DNA of 64,000 bases, from the NCBI GenBank assembly GCA_947258715.1, contig CAMYJH010000014.1, forward strand, positions 1-64,000. Direction: 5' to 3'. A program made the translations under genes and the position numbers. The notes under the pieces are model-generated. The model saw only the letters and a program-made list of their open reading frames with translations, searched no databases and was not told where the DNA came from. This DNA comes from an uncultured Gammaproteobacteria bacterium (lineage in GTDB: Bacteria; Pseudomonadota; Gammaproteobacteria; HK1). Positions 16,799 to 26,229 of the stretch are shown here, one piece after another (positions within the stretch are counted from its first letter, which is position 1; every line of letters begins with the position of its first letter).

Positions 16799-16859
16799 AG
16801 AGATCAAGTGATGACTGCCCTAGGCAGATCAGTGTACCCTAAATATATAAATTGTCCCC

Positions 16860-16933
16860 GCGGGTGTAGTTCAATGGTAGAACTTCAGCTTCCCAAGCTG
16901 ATAACGTGGGTTCGATTCCCATCACCCGCTCCA
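16860..16933 (+). tRNA. tRNA-Gly(CCC)
   Basis: A 74-base tRNA cloverleaf. The acceptor stem GCGGGTG pairs with CACCCGC (16923-16929). The D-arm TAGTTCAATGGTAGA, the anticodon stem TCAGC/GCTGA with loop TTCCCAA (anticodon CCC), and the T-arm GTGGGTTCGATTCCCAT are all standard. The CCA end is encoded (16931-16933). An AT-rich AAATATATAAA stretch just upstream may be its -10 region. It lies at the boundary of a composition shift, a place where integrating DNA often inserts, but no duplicated tRNA end was seen. Confidence 0.95.
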
Positions 16934-16943
16934 AACAACGCTT

Positions 16944-17522
16944 TCAACCCCTGACCTTCAAAACAATCGACTCAATCTTGTTCTCGTTAAGCCGCCGGCG
17001 GACTTCATTCAGCGAGGCGAGGTCAGAAAACGGCCCTAATCTGACCCGGTGCCAGGTGTCGGCGCCGTTGATCGCCACCGTCTGTATACTGGATTCGAGA
17101 CCGAGGAAGGCTATGGTCGCCTTCATCCTGTCGGCCTCCTCGGGCAAACGAAAAGAGCCCGCCTGCAGGTAGTATGTGCCCGGGGCGGCAGCCGCTTTGC
17201 GCGTCGCCGGTGAACCGGGATTCAAATCGGTGTCCGGTACGGCCACCTCCATCTCCGGAAGCAGGGTGTAGAACTCGAAGCGCGGCTTGGGCGCGTCTGA
17301 TTTGTCGGCTTTTGTCTTCGGCTTCTGTTCGACGCTCTTTTGCTCCGGGGTCGCTTTCGGAGAAACGTACAGAGGCACCGGCACGAACTCGTTGAAATAA
17401 ACAAGCACCGATACCGCCACCCCGGTGAGCATGCCGACCGCAAAGTACGGCCAGGGCGACCGCTGCCGAGCAGGTTTCTTCGGCCCCTGCCTCGGTCGCT
17501 GCTTGTAATCCCGCCGCGCCAT
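16944..17522 (-). CDS. SPOR-domain inner-membrane protein, FtsN-like
   Basis: 192 residues. A basic N-terminus (ARRDYKQRPRQG...) is followed by one transmembrane helix (about 26-43, YFAVGMLTGVAVSVLVYF), a Lys/Pro-rich periplasmic linker and a C-terminal SPOR domain (about 115-192). SPOR domains bind denuded septal peptidoglycan, and the basic-helix-linker-SPOR layout is that of FtsN. Position directly after argS is also the common place for an ftsN-like gene. Its start overlaps the argS stop by one base (TAATG), so translation is probably coupled. Confidence 0.85.
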   Translation of the reverse strand: MARRDYKQRPRQGPKKPARQRSPWPYFAVGMLTGVAVSVLVYFNEFVPVPLYVSPKATPEQKSVEQKPKTKADKSDAPKPRFEFYTLLPEMEVAVPDTDLNPGSPATRKAAAAPGTYYLQAGSFRLPEEADRMKATIAFLGLESSIQTVAINGADTWHRVRLGPFSDLASLNEVRRRLNENKIESIVLKVRG

Positions 17523-19282
17523 TACATCATCTCCGGTGCGTGCACGCCGAGAAGGTCGAGGCCGTTGGCGAGCACCTGCCGGGTGGCGCGATTCAGAGCC
17601 AGGCGAGCCGTCCGCAGCGCTTCTTTATCGACCAGGAACTGGTGCGCGTTGTAGTAGGCGTGAAAATCGTTGGCCACCTGGCGTAGATAGAATGCCACCT
17701 GGTGCGGTTCCCGCGCCAGCGCGGCAGCCTCCACCACTTCCGGAAACCGACTCAGCGTGGTCAGAAGTTCCTGCTCCTGCTCCTGTACCAGCCGCGAGGA
17801 ATCGACCTCTTCGGGCACGGTATCGATCTGGTATCCACGTTCCTTCGACTGGCGCAGGACGCTGCAGATACGCGCGTGCGCATATTGCAGATAGTAAACA
17901 GGGTTGTCATTGGATTGGGACTTTGCGAGATCGAGATCGAAATCCAGATGCTGCCCGCATCGCCGCATAATGTAGAAGAACCTGGCAACATCATTGCCAA
18001 CTTCACGCCTCAACTCGCGCAGGGTCACGAACTCGCCCTTGCGTGTGGACATAAAGGCCTTTTCGCCTCCGCGGTACAGATGAACCATCTGCACGATGGG
18101 TACCTCGAACGCGTCGGGGTCCTTTCCCAGCGCCGCAAGGGCGCCCTTGACTCGCGCCACATAACCGTGGTGATCGGCTCCCCAGACGTCGATAATTCTG
18201 CTGAAGCCCCGCTCGAACTTCTCCATGTGGTAGGCAATGTCCGAGGCAAAGTAAGTGGGCACGCCGTTTTCCCGGATAACCACTCGATCTTTGTCGTCTC
18301 CGAAGCTGGTGGACTGAAACCACAGCGCGCCATCTTTCTCATAAGCGTGCCCGGCCTGGCGCAAGGTCTTTACTGCCCGATCGATGGCGCCGCTATCGAG
18401 CAGCGAGCGCTCGGAATACCAGCGATCGAAGACCACGCCGAATTCCTCTAAGTCGGTGCGTATATCATTGAGCAGAGCGTCCCGCCCTGCAAATAAAACG
18501 AGGCGAAATTTGTTCTCTCCGAGCAGCTCGCGCATTCGAGCAATCACCGCGTCGACATAGACCTCCTTGTTGCCTCCGTTCGCTTCGTCCGCGGGCAGAT
18601 CCCTGCTGACGCCGGCAGCGCCGAGGAGAAGAGACTCGCCCTGTTGTTGGCGTAATTCGTCGGCGATGGTGCGAATGTACGCACCCTGGTAGGCGCTTGC
18701 GGGAAAAGGCACGACCTCGCCGAATATTTCCAGATAACGCAGCCAGACGCTCAGCGCCAGGATGTCCATCTGGCGACCAGCGTCGTTGACGTAGTACTCG
18801 CGCTGCACGCGGAACCCGGCGGCCTGGAGCAGATTTGCAAGCGCTGCGCCGTAGGCCGCTCCTCGGCCGTGGCCCACGTGCAGCGGCCCGGTTGGGGTCG
18901 CGGAAACGAACTCCACCTGCACCGACTCGCCCGCGCCCACATCACTGCGACCAAAGCCAGCGCCCTGTGCCAGCACCGTACCGACCACCGACTGCCGCGC
19001 AGATTTATCCAGAAAAAAATTAATGAAGCCGGGTCCGGCAATTTCTATTTTGGACACGCCTTCGACTTGCGGCAGGCGGGCGACGATCTGCTCCGCGATT
19101 TCACGCGGCTTGCGCTTCATGAACCGCGCCAGGCTCAGCGCCACCGACGAAGCGAAATCACCGTGACGCTCGTCGCGACTGCGCTCCGCCTGCGCCTTGA
19201 CTTTGCCTTCGTCGCAAAGCGCGCCCTCGGCACGCAGCGCGTCTAGGGCTTGGGCGAGCATTTCATCCACCAGGGACTTCAT
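17522..19282 (-). CDS. argS: Arginyl-tRNA synthetase
   Basis: About 586 residues from ATG 19282, which has a GGA 8 bases ahead; a GTG 12 bases upstream is less likely. The class I HIGH motif is HVGHGRGAAYG near residue 130, and the usual KMSKS loop is replaced by the MSTRKGEF form common in ArgS. The C-terminal anticodon-binding DALR domain begins around residue 460. It charges tRNA-Arg. It lies 95 bp downstream of priA and is followed by the SPOR-protein gene. Confidence 0.95.
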   Translation of the reverse strand: MKSLVDEMLAQALDALRAEGALCDEGKVKAQAERSRDERHGDFASSVALSLARFMKRKPREIAEQIVARLPQVEGVSKIEIAGPGFINFFLDKSARQSVVGTVLAQGAGFGRSDVGAGESVQVEFVSATPTGPLHVGHGRGAAYGAALANLLQAAGFRVQREYYVNDAGRQMDILALSVWLRYLEIFGEVVPFPASAYQGAYIRTIADELRQQQGESLLLGAAGVSRDLPADEANGGNKEVYVDAVIARMRELLGENKFRLVLFAGRDALLNDIRTDLEEFGVVFDRWYSERSLLDSGAIDRAVKTLRQAGHAYEKDGALWFQSTSFGDDKDRVVIRENGVPTYFASDIAYHMEKFERGFSRIIDVWGADHHGYVARVKGALAALGKDPDAFEVPIVQMVHLYRGGEKAFMSTRKGEFVTLRELRREVGNDVARFFYIMRRCGQHLDFDLDLAKSQSNDNPVYYLQYAHARICSVLRQSKERGYQIDTVPEEVDSSRLVQEQEQELLTTLSRFPEVVEAAALAREPHQVAFYLRQVANDFHAYYNAHQFLVDKEALRTARLALNRATRQVLANGLDLLGVHAPEMM

Positions 19283-19377
19283 TCGATGTTCCACTTAAAA
19301 ACCGCGCGTATTCTAACGTCAGCGGTTGCGGTTTTAAGCAAATCGGCGGAATCCAGCCCGTTTGCTTCGCTGCAGGT

Positions 19378-21642
19378 TCAGATAATCTCCTGCGGGTCCA
19401 CGTCCAGCGACCAGCGCACCCGTCTTGCGGATGGAAGACGCTCGAGCTCTGAAAGCCAGGACTTCAGGAAACGATGCAGCGGACCGCGGTGCCCGGACTC
19501 CACGAACAGCTGCGATCGGTAGCGACCAGCGCGGCGTGCCATCGGGGCCGGCACGGGTCCGAGAAGGTTTATGGATTCGACGCCCATGCCTTCGCCGCAC
19601 TCGAGCGCCGCGCTCAGAAAGCGCTCACAGGCTTCCAGCCTCTGTGCCTCGGCCCGCAGCAGAGCCATGTGCGCAAAAGGCGGCAGCGCGGCCTCGGCCC
19701 GCTCGGCGAGCGCATTGGTGGCAAACGCCCCATAGCCGGATTCCACCAGCGCGCGCAGCAGCGGGTGATCCGGGTGGTGGGTCTGGATCATGACGCGTCC
19801 CGGTTTTTGGCCTCGGCCTGCCCGTCCGGCGACCTGAAGCAGGAGCTGCGCCATGCGCTCTCCGGAACGGAAGTCGACGCCGAACAGCCCGCTGTCAGCG
19901 TCCACTACGCCCACCAGGGTCACGTTGGGAAAGTGATGGCCCTTGGCCACCATCTGGGTACCGACCACGATGTCGGTTTCACCGCCATGCATGGACTCGA
20001 TAAGCGCCTCGAACGCGCCTTTTCGCTTCGTGCTGTCGCGATCCACGCGGTAAATACGGGCCCGGGGGAGCCGCGCCGACAGCGTTTCCACCACTCGCTG
20101 GGTACCGAGGCCCTGGTGACGGAACTCACTACTCCCGCACCGTGGGCACGCCGCCGGCGGAGAACGCCGGCTTGCGCAATGATGGCAGAGCAGCAGCTCC
20201 TCGGGACGGTGAAGCACCATGTTGGCGTCGCAGCGATCGCATTCCGCGACCCAGCCGCAGGAGCGGCAGATATAGCTGGGCGCGAATCCGCGGCGGTTGA
20301 TAAATAGAATCGCCTGCTCGTAGCTTTCCACGCAGGACTCAAGGGCGGCCAAAAGCGGCTCGGAGAGCCCGGATTGAAGGCTTCGCCCTCGGATGTCGAC
20401 CACCTCCAGCGAAGGCGGGGTCGCTTCTCCGGCCCGTAGCGGCAGGTTCAGCTGCGTATAGCGCCCCGAAGCCACATTGTGCAAGGTCTCGAGCGACGGG
20501 GTTGCGGAGCCCAGTACCACTGGCGTTGCGCACATCTGCGCCCGCACCACCGCCAGATCTCTGGCCGAATAGCGTAAAGCGTCTTGCTGCTTGAACGACG
20601 GATCCTGCTCTTCGTCGACGATGAAAATTCCGGGATTCTTAAGCGGAGTGAACACCGCCGAGCGCGTGCCAATGACTACCGATGCGCGCCCGTCGCGGGC
20701 GGCGAGCCAGGCCTCGAAACGCTCCTTTTCGCTCAGGCCGCTGTGCAGAACCACGACCTCTGCTTTGAGCCGCCCGCGAAATCGGGAAACGATTTGTGGC
20801 GTCAGCCCGATCTCGGGAATCAGCACCAGCGCCTGGCGACCGGCGAGCGCCAGACGGTTGATGAGCTCCAGATAGACTTCCGTCTTTCCGCTTCCGGTCA
20901 CGCCGTTGAGCAAGAAGGCGGCAAATTCGCGGCTCGCGGAAAAAATACTTTCGGCCGCCTGCTGCTGCTTCGGGTTGAGCGAAGGTGGCTGGCTTAAGTC
21001 AGGGTCAGAGGTTTGCAGCAACGGGATCGAGATTCGCTGCACCAGATGGCGTGATAAAAACGCGCGCATGGGCGCGCGCCAGCTGACCAATCGCTTCGAC
21101 AGCTCGGGTTCGCTAAGGCCAGCCGGGTGTCGGCGCAAGATTTCGAGCAGCGCCTTCTGCCTTGGTGCGCGCCTGAGTTGTTCCGCATCAAGGTCGCCGC
21201 CGGCAGGACTCAAGGTCCATCCCGGGGTCCCCTGCTCCGGCACGGGACGACCCCGCCGCAATGCGCGCGGCAGCGCGCCCAACACAACCTCGCCCAGCGG
21301 ATGGTGATAGTAGTCCGCCGTCCAGCTCAGAAACTCGAGCAAATCGGCATTGATGACCGGAGCCTGGTCGAGTACCGTAGCCACCCGCTTGAGTTTGTTC
21401 AGCGGAAGTGATGTCCCTTGGACCACCTCCACCAGCACACCGATACGATTACCGCGACCGAAGGGAACGCGCAAGCGAACGCCGGGCTGCGACGCTTGGC
21501 CGACATCCCCGCCGGGGGGCAGATAATCGAACAGCTTTCTTAGCGGGGACGGGACCGCTACCCGCCATATTAACGGCCCACCGGCGGCATCGGGCATCTC
21601 AGACGGGAATCCCCTATCGCCCTCGCCGGCGGAAGTCGTCAA
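19378..21642 (-). CDS. priA: Primosomal helicase PriA (replication restart)
   Basis: 754 residues from a TTG at 21642 that overlaps the upstream stop (TTGA); an ATG at 21597 is the alternative. The DNA-binding domain (WRVAVPSPLRKLFDYLPP) is followed by a superfamily 2 helicase with Walker A GVTGSGKTEVYLEL and Walker B VDEEQDPSFKQQD (DEEQ where DEEH is usual). Eight zinc-binding Cys lie in the CRSCGWVAECDRC ... CHHC ... CPRCG region. PriA reloads the replisome at repaired forks. It continues the mrcA / nucleotidyltransferase-like run. Confidence 0.94.
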   Translation of the reverse strand: MTTSAGEGDRGFPSEMPDAAGGPLIWRVAVPSPLRKLFDYLPPGGDVGQASQPGVRLRVPFGRGNRIGVLVEVVQGTSLPLNKLKRVATVLDQAPVINADLLEFLSWTADYYHHPLGEVVLGALPRALRRGRPVPEQGTPGWTLSPAGGDLDAEQLRRAPRQKALLEILRRHPAGLSEPELSKRLVSWRAPMRAFLSRHLVQRISIPLLQTSDPDLSQPPSLNPKQQQAAESIFSASREFAAFLLNGVTGSGKTEVYLELINRLALAGRQALVLIPEIGLTPQIVSRFRGRLKAEVVVLHSGLSEKERFEAWLAARDGRASVVIGTRSAVFTPLKNPGIFIVDEEQDPSFKQQDALRYSARDLAVVRAQMCATPVVLGSATPSLETLHNVASGRYTQLNLPLRAGEATPPSLEVVDIRGRSLQSGLSEPLLAALESCVESYEQAILFINRRGFAPSYICRSCGWVAECDRCDANMVLHRPEELLLCHHCASRRSPPAACPRCGSSEFRHQGLGTQRVVETLSARLPRARIYRVDRDSTKRKGAFEALIESMHGGETDIVVGTQMVAKGHHFPNVTLVGVVDADSGLFGVDFRSGERMAQLLLQVAGRAGRGQKPGRVMIQTHHPDHPLLRALVESGYGAFATNALAERAEAALPPFAHMALLRAEAQRLEACERFLSAALECGEGMGVESINLLGPVPAPMARRAGRYRSQLFVESGHRGPLHRFLKSWLSELERLPSARRVRWSLDVDPQEII

Positions 21643-22256
21643 CCCTCGTCCGCGACCACAAGTGAGGCCACCTCGGCAAGGTTTGCACGACGGATGGGCC
21701 TTCCGTCAATCGGGCTCAAGGGAGGATGCCTACGCCCGGAATCCGGAAACACAATCAACTCGACGCTATGCCCGTCTGCCACAAAGCGGAACGCCGGCAT
21801 ACGCACCGTATCCGCAGCGCCCAACTTCAACTTTCGCTCCGAAGGCTCGTGTTCGATGCCGTTTTCCAGCAGGAAAATAGCTATCTCCTCGGCGGTCTGG
21901 GCAAAAAGGTGGAGACAGATTTCGCTGTTCTCATCGGCGGTACCGGTCAAGACCGGACCTACGAGCCTGGGTTTGAAGCGTTTGAGAAACTTCATCGCGC
22001 GCAGGGCGGAGTGCCTTAGCTGATTGAGTTCGAGCGGCTGACGATGGCCAAGAAAAAGGCGTTGGTAAGATTCAATGGCGCGCTCGATTTCGTCGTTTCC
22101 GGGAAGCTTGGACTTTCCCGACACACGCAAGCGCGCCATCGCTTTGCGTTTCGCCAGATTGAAATCGCGGGTTCCGCCTTCGATCATGACTCTCGCCGCC
22201 TCCTGGGCGATGCGCTCACGAATTTGCGACGTGCGGTCGTTGTTACGCTTTCGCAT
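21639..22256 (-). CDS. Conserved nucleotidyltransferase-like protein of unknown function
   Basis: About 205 residues from ATG 22256; an upstream extension that would overlap mrcA is not family-like. The N-terminal half is helical (RIAQEAARVMIEGG, AKRKAMARLRV). The C-terminal half has PRLVGPVLTGTADENSEICLHLF and ends with SPIDGRPIRRANLAEV. The same layout occurs in conserved proteins annotated as hypothetical or predicted nucleotidyltransferase in other Gammaproteobacteria, and the GTADENSEICLHL stretch is compatible with a minimal nucleotidyltransferase fold. No classical GS-x-D-x-D motif is obvious, so enzymatic activity is uncertain. Its TGA overlaps the priA TTG. Confidence 0.7.
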   Translation of the reverse strand: MRKRNNDRTSQIRERIAQEAARVMIEGGTRDFNLAKRKAMARLRVSGKSKLPGNDEIERAIESYQRLFLGHRQPLELNQLRHSALRAMKFLKRFKPRLVGPVLTGTADENSEICLHLFAQTAEEIAIFLLENGIEHEPSERKLKLGAADTVRMPAFRFVADGHSVELIVFPDSGRRHPPLSPIDGRPIRRANLAEVASLVVADEG

Positions 22257-22299
22257 GCTCTGGAACCCATGTGGCCGGTGGATGAGAGAACGCCGGCGC

Positions 22300-24795
22300 T
22301 CAAAACAACTGTTCGGTGACGCCCTCGCTTTGGCCCGAACTACCGCCGGAAGAGCGCGTCGTGGCTTCGGCCAGGCTCTCCGGCGCGCGTTCGCTGTAGA
22401 ACGTTTCGAATATTGCATGATCGTCGCCGGCGCTGGCCAGGCGACCGGTATCGGGATCGATTCTTACCGTAACCAGTCCTTGGGGCTGTTCCAGAATGGT
22501 CTCCGGCACGTCAAGTAGCGCCTCGCGCATGAAGTCGATCCACATGGGCAGAGCCGCCCTCGCCCCGGTTTCCCCTCGCCCAAGAGGTTCCAGCTGGTCG
22601 AACCCGACCCAGGCCGTTGTGACGATGTTCGGATTGAAGCCTGAAAACCAGGCATCCCTCTGATCGTTAGTGGTCCCGGTCTTGCCTGCCAAATCCTTGC
22701 GCCCCAAAACAAGCGCTCGCCGGCCGGTGCCGCGGCGGATCACGTCACGCATCATGGAATTCATGATCCATGCGTTGCGGGCCGATATGACACGCTGCGC
22801 TGGATCTGGCTCGGGTTCCTCCAACTCCTCCAATACCGCTTCGCTTGCTGCTGCTTCAATGGCTGAATCCGGGGCTACCGCCTGCGTCACCGATGCTTCG
22901 ATTGGCGCCGCTGCACTCTCGTTCTGCTCGACCTGTTGATCCATGCTTTCGCACTCGCGACAGACGCGGCGCGGGATTGTCTGCCCGATGATTTCACCGT
23001 CGGAGTCTTGCGTTTGCAGGACGAAATACGGCTCGACCAAGTAGCCCCCGTTGGCGAGAACGGAAAAGCCGCGGGCCAGTTCCAGCGGCGTGAGGGTGAC
23101 GCTGCCGAGGGCAATGGAGAGATCTCTCGGCAGCTTGGCTGGGTCGAAGCCGAAGCGTTCTAAATAAGCGAGGGTGTCGGCCACACCCATCGCTCGCACC
23201 AGGCGAATGGATACCAGATTTCTGGACTTGTACAGAGCTTCGCGGATCCGCGTGGGGCCGAAAAACCGGCCGCTGTAATTTTCAGGGCGCCACGCCGCCT
23301 CGATCCCGGGATCGTTGAACACCACAGGCGCGTCATTAATCATGCTTGCAGGCGTGAACCCGTTCTCCATCGCGGCTGAATAAACGAACGGCTTGAAAGC
23401 CGAACCGGGCTGGCGCTCGGCCTGAATGACGCGATTGAACTTGCTGCGATCAAAGTCGAAGCCACCGGACAGCGCCAGAACCGCGCCATCATTTGGGTCC
23501 AAAGCAACGATGGCGCCCTCCACCTTAGGAATCTGCGCCAGCGTCCAGCCTTCTTCGTTGAGCTCGACCCTAATCACATCGCCCTTGCCCAAGATCTGGC
23601 CGGCCTGCGTCAGCTCGGGCCCGAGCCGATTTTCGTCCAGGTGCCGCCGCGCCCACTGAAGCCCGCTCCAGGGAATTTCGATCTCGCCCGTGCCTTTCAC
23701 CAGCGCGGTAATCGATTGCTCTTCAACAGACAGCACCGCGGCAGGTATCAGGCCGCCGACGGCCGTGATATCCGAGATTGCTTTTTCCACCGCCTCGAGG
23801 TCGAGCTCCGGATCCAGTTTTAGCTCTGGACCGCGGAAACCGTGTCGCCGATCATAGGCCAGCAGCGCCTGTCGCAGTGCTTTGCTCGCGGCCATCTGAA
23901 ATCGCCGCTCGAGAGTCGTGTAAAGGCGGTAGCCGCCGGTATAGGCCTCCTCACCCAGCTTCTCCTCCATATACGCCCGCGCCATTTCAGCCACGTAGGG
24001 CGCTTCCAGCTCCGCCTTCAGACCATGAACCATGGCTGATACCGGTGCGCGAACGGCGGTCTCGTATTCTGCCGAAGTGATGAAGTCGAGGTCGCGCATG
24101 CGCCCGAGCACATAGTTGCGTCGCGTCAGTGCCCGATCGGGATTCGCCACCGGATTGAACCTCGAAGGTGCCTTGGGCAAGCCTGCGATCATTGCCAACT
24201 GGGGAAGGTCTAGCTGGTCCAGGGATTTTCCGTAATACACCTGCGCCGCAGCGCCCACGCCGTAGGCGCGATGACCGAGAAATATCTTGTTGAGGTAAAG
24301 CTCGAGAATGTCGTCTTTGCTTAGCTCTCGTTCGATTTTGAGCGCCAGAAGAATCTCGTTGAGCTTGCGCACGTAGGTTTTCTCGCGGCTAAGGAAGAAG
24401 TTGCGCGCCACCTGCATGGTAATCGTGCTGCCGCCGGGACCCTTTTCCCCGGTGCGGAGCAAATGCACGACGGCGCGGGTGATTCCCTGCCAATCCACGC
24501 CCGGGTGCTCATAGAAACGGTCGTCTTCGGACGCGAGCACCGCGTTGATCATGTTCCTGGGAACTTCGGCGAGCTGCACAGGCGAGCGCCTTTTCTCACC
24601 GAACTCCGCTATCAGGGTTCCGTCGCGGGCATAGACGCGCAACGGCACCTGAAGCTTGACGTCCTTCAGGACCTCTATGGAGGGTAGCTTCGGGTTGAGG
24701 TACCAGTAGACCCCAGCGGCCACCAACAGCGAACCGAGGCCGCCGAGGAGCACGAGAAACCCGACTACGCGCAGGGCGCTCGAAAGTCGTGGCAT
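22300..24795 (-). CDS. mrcA: Penicillin-binding protein 1A (bifunctional transglycosylase/transpeptidase)
   Basis: 831 residues. One N-terminal membrane helix (about 10-32) leads to a GT51 glycosyltransferase domain with catalytic ASEDDRFYEHPG near residue 90, and then the PCB transpeptidase. Its active Ser is in PGSAFKPFVYSAAM, with SRN and KTGTTNDQRDAWF as the second and third motifs. PBP1A polymerises and cross-links peptidoglycan. A Glu/Ala-rich insert (about 620-680) lies between transpeptidase motifs. It is divergent from pilM, as in many Gammaproteobacteria. Confidence 0.95.
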   Translation of the reverse strand: MPRLSSALRVVGFLVLLGGLGSLLVAAGVYWYLNPKLPSIEVLKDVKLQVPLRVYARDGTLIAEFGEKRRSPVQLAEVPRNMINAVLASEDDRFYEHPGVDWQGITRAVVHLLRTGEKGPGGSTITMQVARNFFLSREKTYVRKLNEILLALKIERELSKDDILELYLNKIFLGHRAYGVGAAAQVYYGKSLDQLDLPQLAMIAGLPKAPSRFNPVANPDRALTRRNYVLGRMRDLDFITSAEYETAVRAPVSAMVHGLKAELEAPYVAEMARAYMEEKLGEEAYTGGYRLYTTLERRFQMAASKALRQALLAYDRRHGFRGPELKLDPELDLEAVEKAISDITAVGGLIPAAVLSVEEQSITALVKGTGEIEIPWSGLQWARRHLDENRLGPELTQAGQILGKGDVIRVELNEEGWTLAQIPKVEGAIVALDPNDGAVLALSGGFDFDRSKFNRVIQAERQPGSAFKPFVYSAAMENGFTPASMINDAPVVFNDPGIEAAWRPENYSGRFFGPTRIREALYKSRNLVSIRLVRAMGVADTLAYLERFGFDPAKLPRDLSIALGSVTLTPLELARGFSVLANGGYLVEPYFVLQTQDSDGEIIGQTIPRRVCRECESMDQQVEQNESAAAPIEASVTQAVAPDSAIEAAASEAVLEELEEPEPDPAQRVISARNAWIMNSMMRDVIRRGTGRRALVLGRKDLAGKTGTTNDQRDAWFSGFNPNIVTTAWVGFDQLEPLGRGETGARAALPMWIDFMREALLDVPETILEQPQGLVTVRIDPDTGRLASAGDDHAIFETFYSERAPESLAEATTRSSGGSSGQSEGVTEQLF

Positions 24796-25167
24796 TGACT
24801 ACACTTTAACCTAAGGGGTGCCGACAGTTACGGCACTTTAGTCCAAATTGCGAGGCGCTTCACACCCCCGCGGTGAGAGGCGGCCGGAGGTGCATCCGAC
24901 AGCTATGGTTAGGGCTGTAGGTCCTCCCCCGATGCTGGGCAAAGCCGCAACGGGAGCGCACGCCTTCGGGCTTTTGGACCACTGGGGTCGGCAGCGCCGA
25001 CGGTTGATTCTGCGGCCGCCGAGATTGCGCCGCCGGGATCGCCGCTAAGCCCTTGAGTGGCGGCGAATTCGAGTTTGGGTTTGACAATTTTCATGGTCTA
25101 TAGTTAGGCCAATTAATGTATAAACGCACAAATTTTCGCTAACCGCGGGGATTAAAAGGGAAAAATT
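24796..25167. other. Divergent mrcA / pilM intergenic region with hairpins and promoters
   Basis: The 372-bp stretch holds no gene. Near mrcA is a perfect 6-bp stem-loop (GTGCCG at 24818-24823 with CGGCAC at 24831-24836), in the mrcA leader. A second perfect hairpin is GTCGGC-AGC-GCCGAC at 24987-25001. TTGACA at 25081-25086 is a good -35 candidate for pilM, but the nearest TATAGT is only 12 bases away, so a normal pair is not convincing. An AT-rich stretch with TATAAA lies about 44 bases before the pilM start. This size and hairpin content could also hide a small RNA. Confidence 0.4.
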
Positions 25168-26229
25168 GTGGGATTGTTCTCTCGAAACCATACGCCGGTC
25201 ATCGGCATCGACGTGAGTTCAACGGCTGTCAAGCTGCTGGAGCTCAGCGGCGGCGGCAATAAGTACAAGGTGGAGAGCTATGCCGTGGAGCCGCTGCCCT
25301 CCAACGCGGTAGTGGAGAAGAACATCACCGACGTGGAGGCCGTCGGGGAGGCTATCCGCCGCGCCGTAAAGCGTGCCGGTACCAAGAACAAGTTTGCCGC
25401 CCTGGCGGTCGCCGGCTCTTCCGTGATCACCAAGGTTATCACCATGCCCGGCAGTCTTTCCGAAGACGAATTGGAAAACCAGATCCAGCTGGAAGCCGAT
25501 CAGTACATCCCCTATTCCCTGGACGAAGTAAAACTGGACTTCGAAGTCATGGGCCCCAATGAAGCGGATCCCGATCGTCTGGACGTGCTCCTCGCCGCCT
25601 CGCGCTCAGAAATCGTCGACGCCCGCGTTGCGGCGGCGGATATCGCAGGGCTTACCTGCAAGATCATTGATGTCGAAGCTTTTGCCCTAGAGAACGCATT
25701 CGGCATCGTAGCCAAAGACATGGCCACGGGCGGGGCTGGCGAGACGGTAGCCTTGGTCGACATTGGGGCCACGATGACGGCTCTCAGCGTTCTCACAGAT
25801 AACAAGATTGTATATGCGCGCGAGCAGACCTTCGGCGGCAAGCAGCTTACCGAGGAAATTCAGCGCCGCTACGGCCTTACCTATGAAGAGGCAGGGCTTG
25901 CCAAGCGGCAGGGCGGACTACCGGACAACTACGTCCCGGAGGTGCTGGAACCGTTCAAGGAATCCATGGCCCAGCAGGTGAATCGATCGCTGCAGTTCTT
26001 TTACTCATCTAGCCAGGTCGGGCAGGTTGACCGAATCGTCCTCGCGGGCGGGTGTGCATCAATCGAAGGCTCTGACCAGGTCATCGCGGAAAAAACCGGC
26101 GTTGAGGTTCAGACCGCAAACCCCTTCGCCCATATGAGCCTTGCCAACAGAGTCAATGCTGGAGTTCTGGCAAACGATGCCCCGTCGCTCATGATCGCCT
26201 GCGGCCTCGCCATGAGGAGTGCTTTCTGA
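25168..26229 (+). CDS. pilM: Type IV pilus assembly ATPase-fold protein PilM
   Basis: 353 residues from GTG 25168, with an AAAAGGG ribosome-binding site. PilM has an actin-like fold: IGIDVSSTAVKLLEL near the start, LVDIGATMTALSVL near residue 197 and VLAGGCASIEG near residue 290. It sits on the cytoplasmic side of the inner membrane and binds the short N-terminal tail of PilN, linking the motor to the PilNOP-PilQ alignment complex. It overlaps pilN by one base (TGATG) and heads the pilMNOPQ operon. Confidence 0.95.
   Translation: MGLFSRNHTPVIGIDVSSTAVKLLELSGGGNKYKVESYAVEPLPSNAVVEKNITDVEAVGEAIRRAVKRAGTKNKFAALAVAGSSVITKVITMPGSLSEDELENQIQLEADQYIPYSLDEVKLDFEVMGPNEADPDRLDVLLAASRSEIVDARVAAADIAGLTCKIIDVEAFALENAFGIVAKDMATGGAGETVALVDIGATMTALSVLTDNKIVYAREQTFGGKQLTEEIQRRYGLTYEEAGLAKRQGGLPDNYVPEVLEPFKESMAQQVNRSLQFFYSSSQVGQVDRIVLAGGCASIEGSDQVIAEKTGVEVQTANPFAHMSLANRVNAGVLANDAPSLMIACGLAMRSAF

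Noticed and set aside
16801-17000. Integrated element attachment site at tRNA-Gly
   Set aside because: I saw no integrase and no repeat of the tRNA 3' end within the window.
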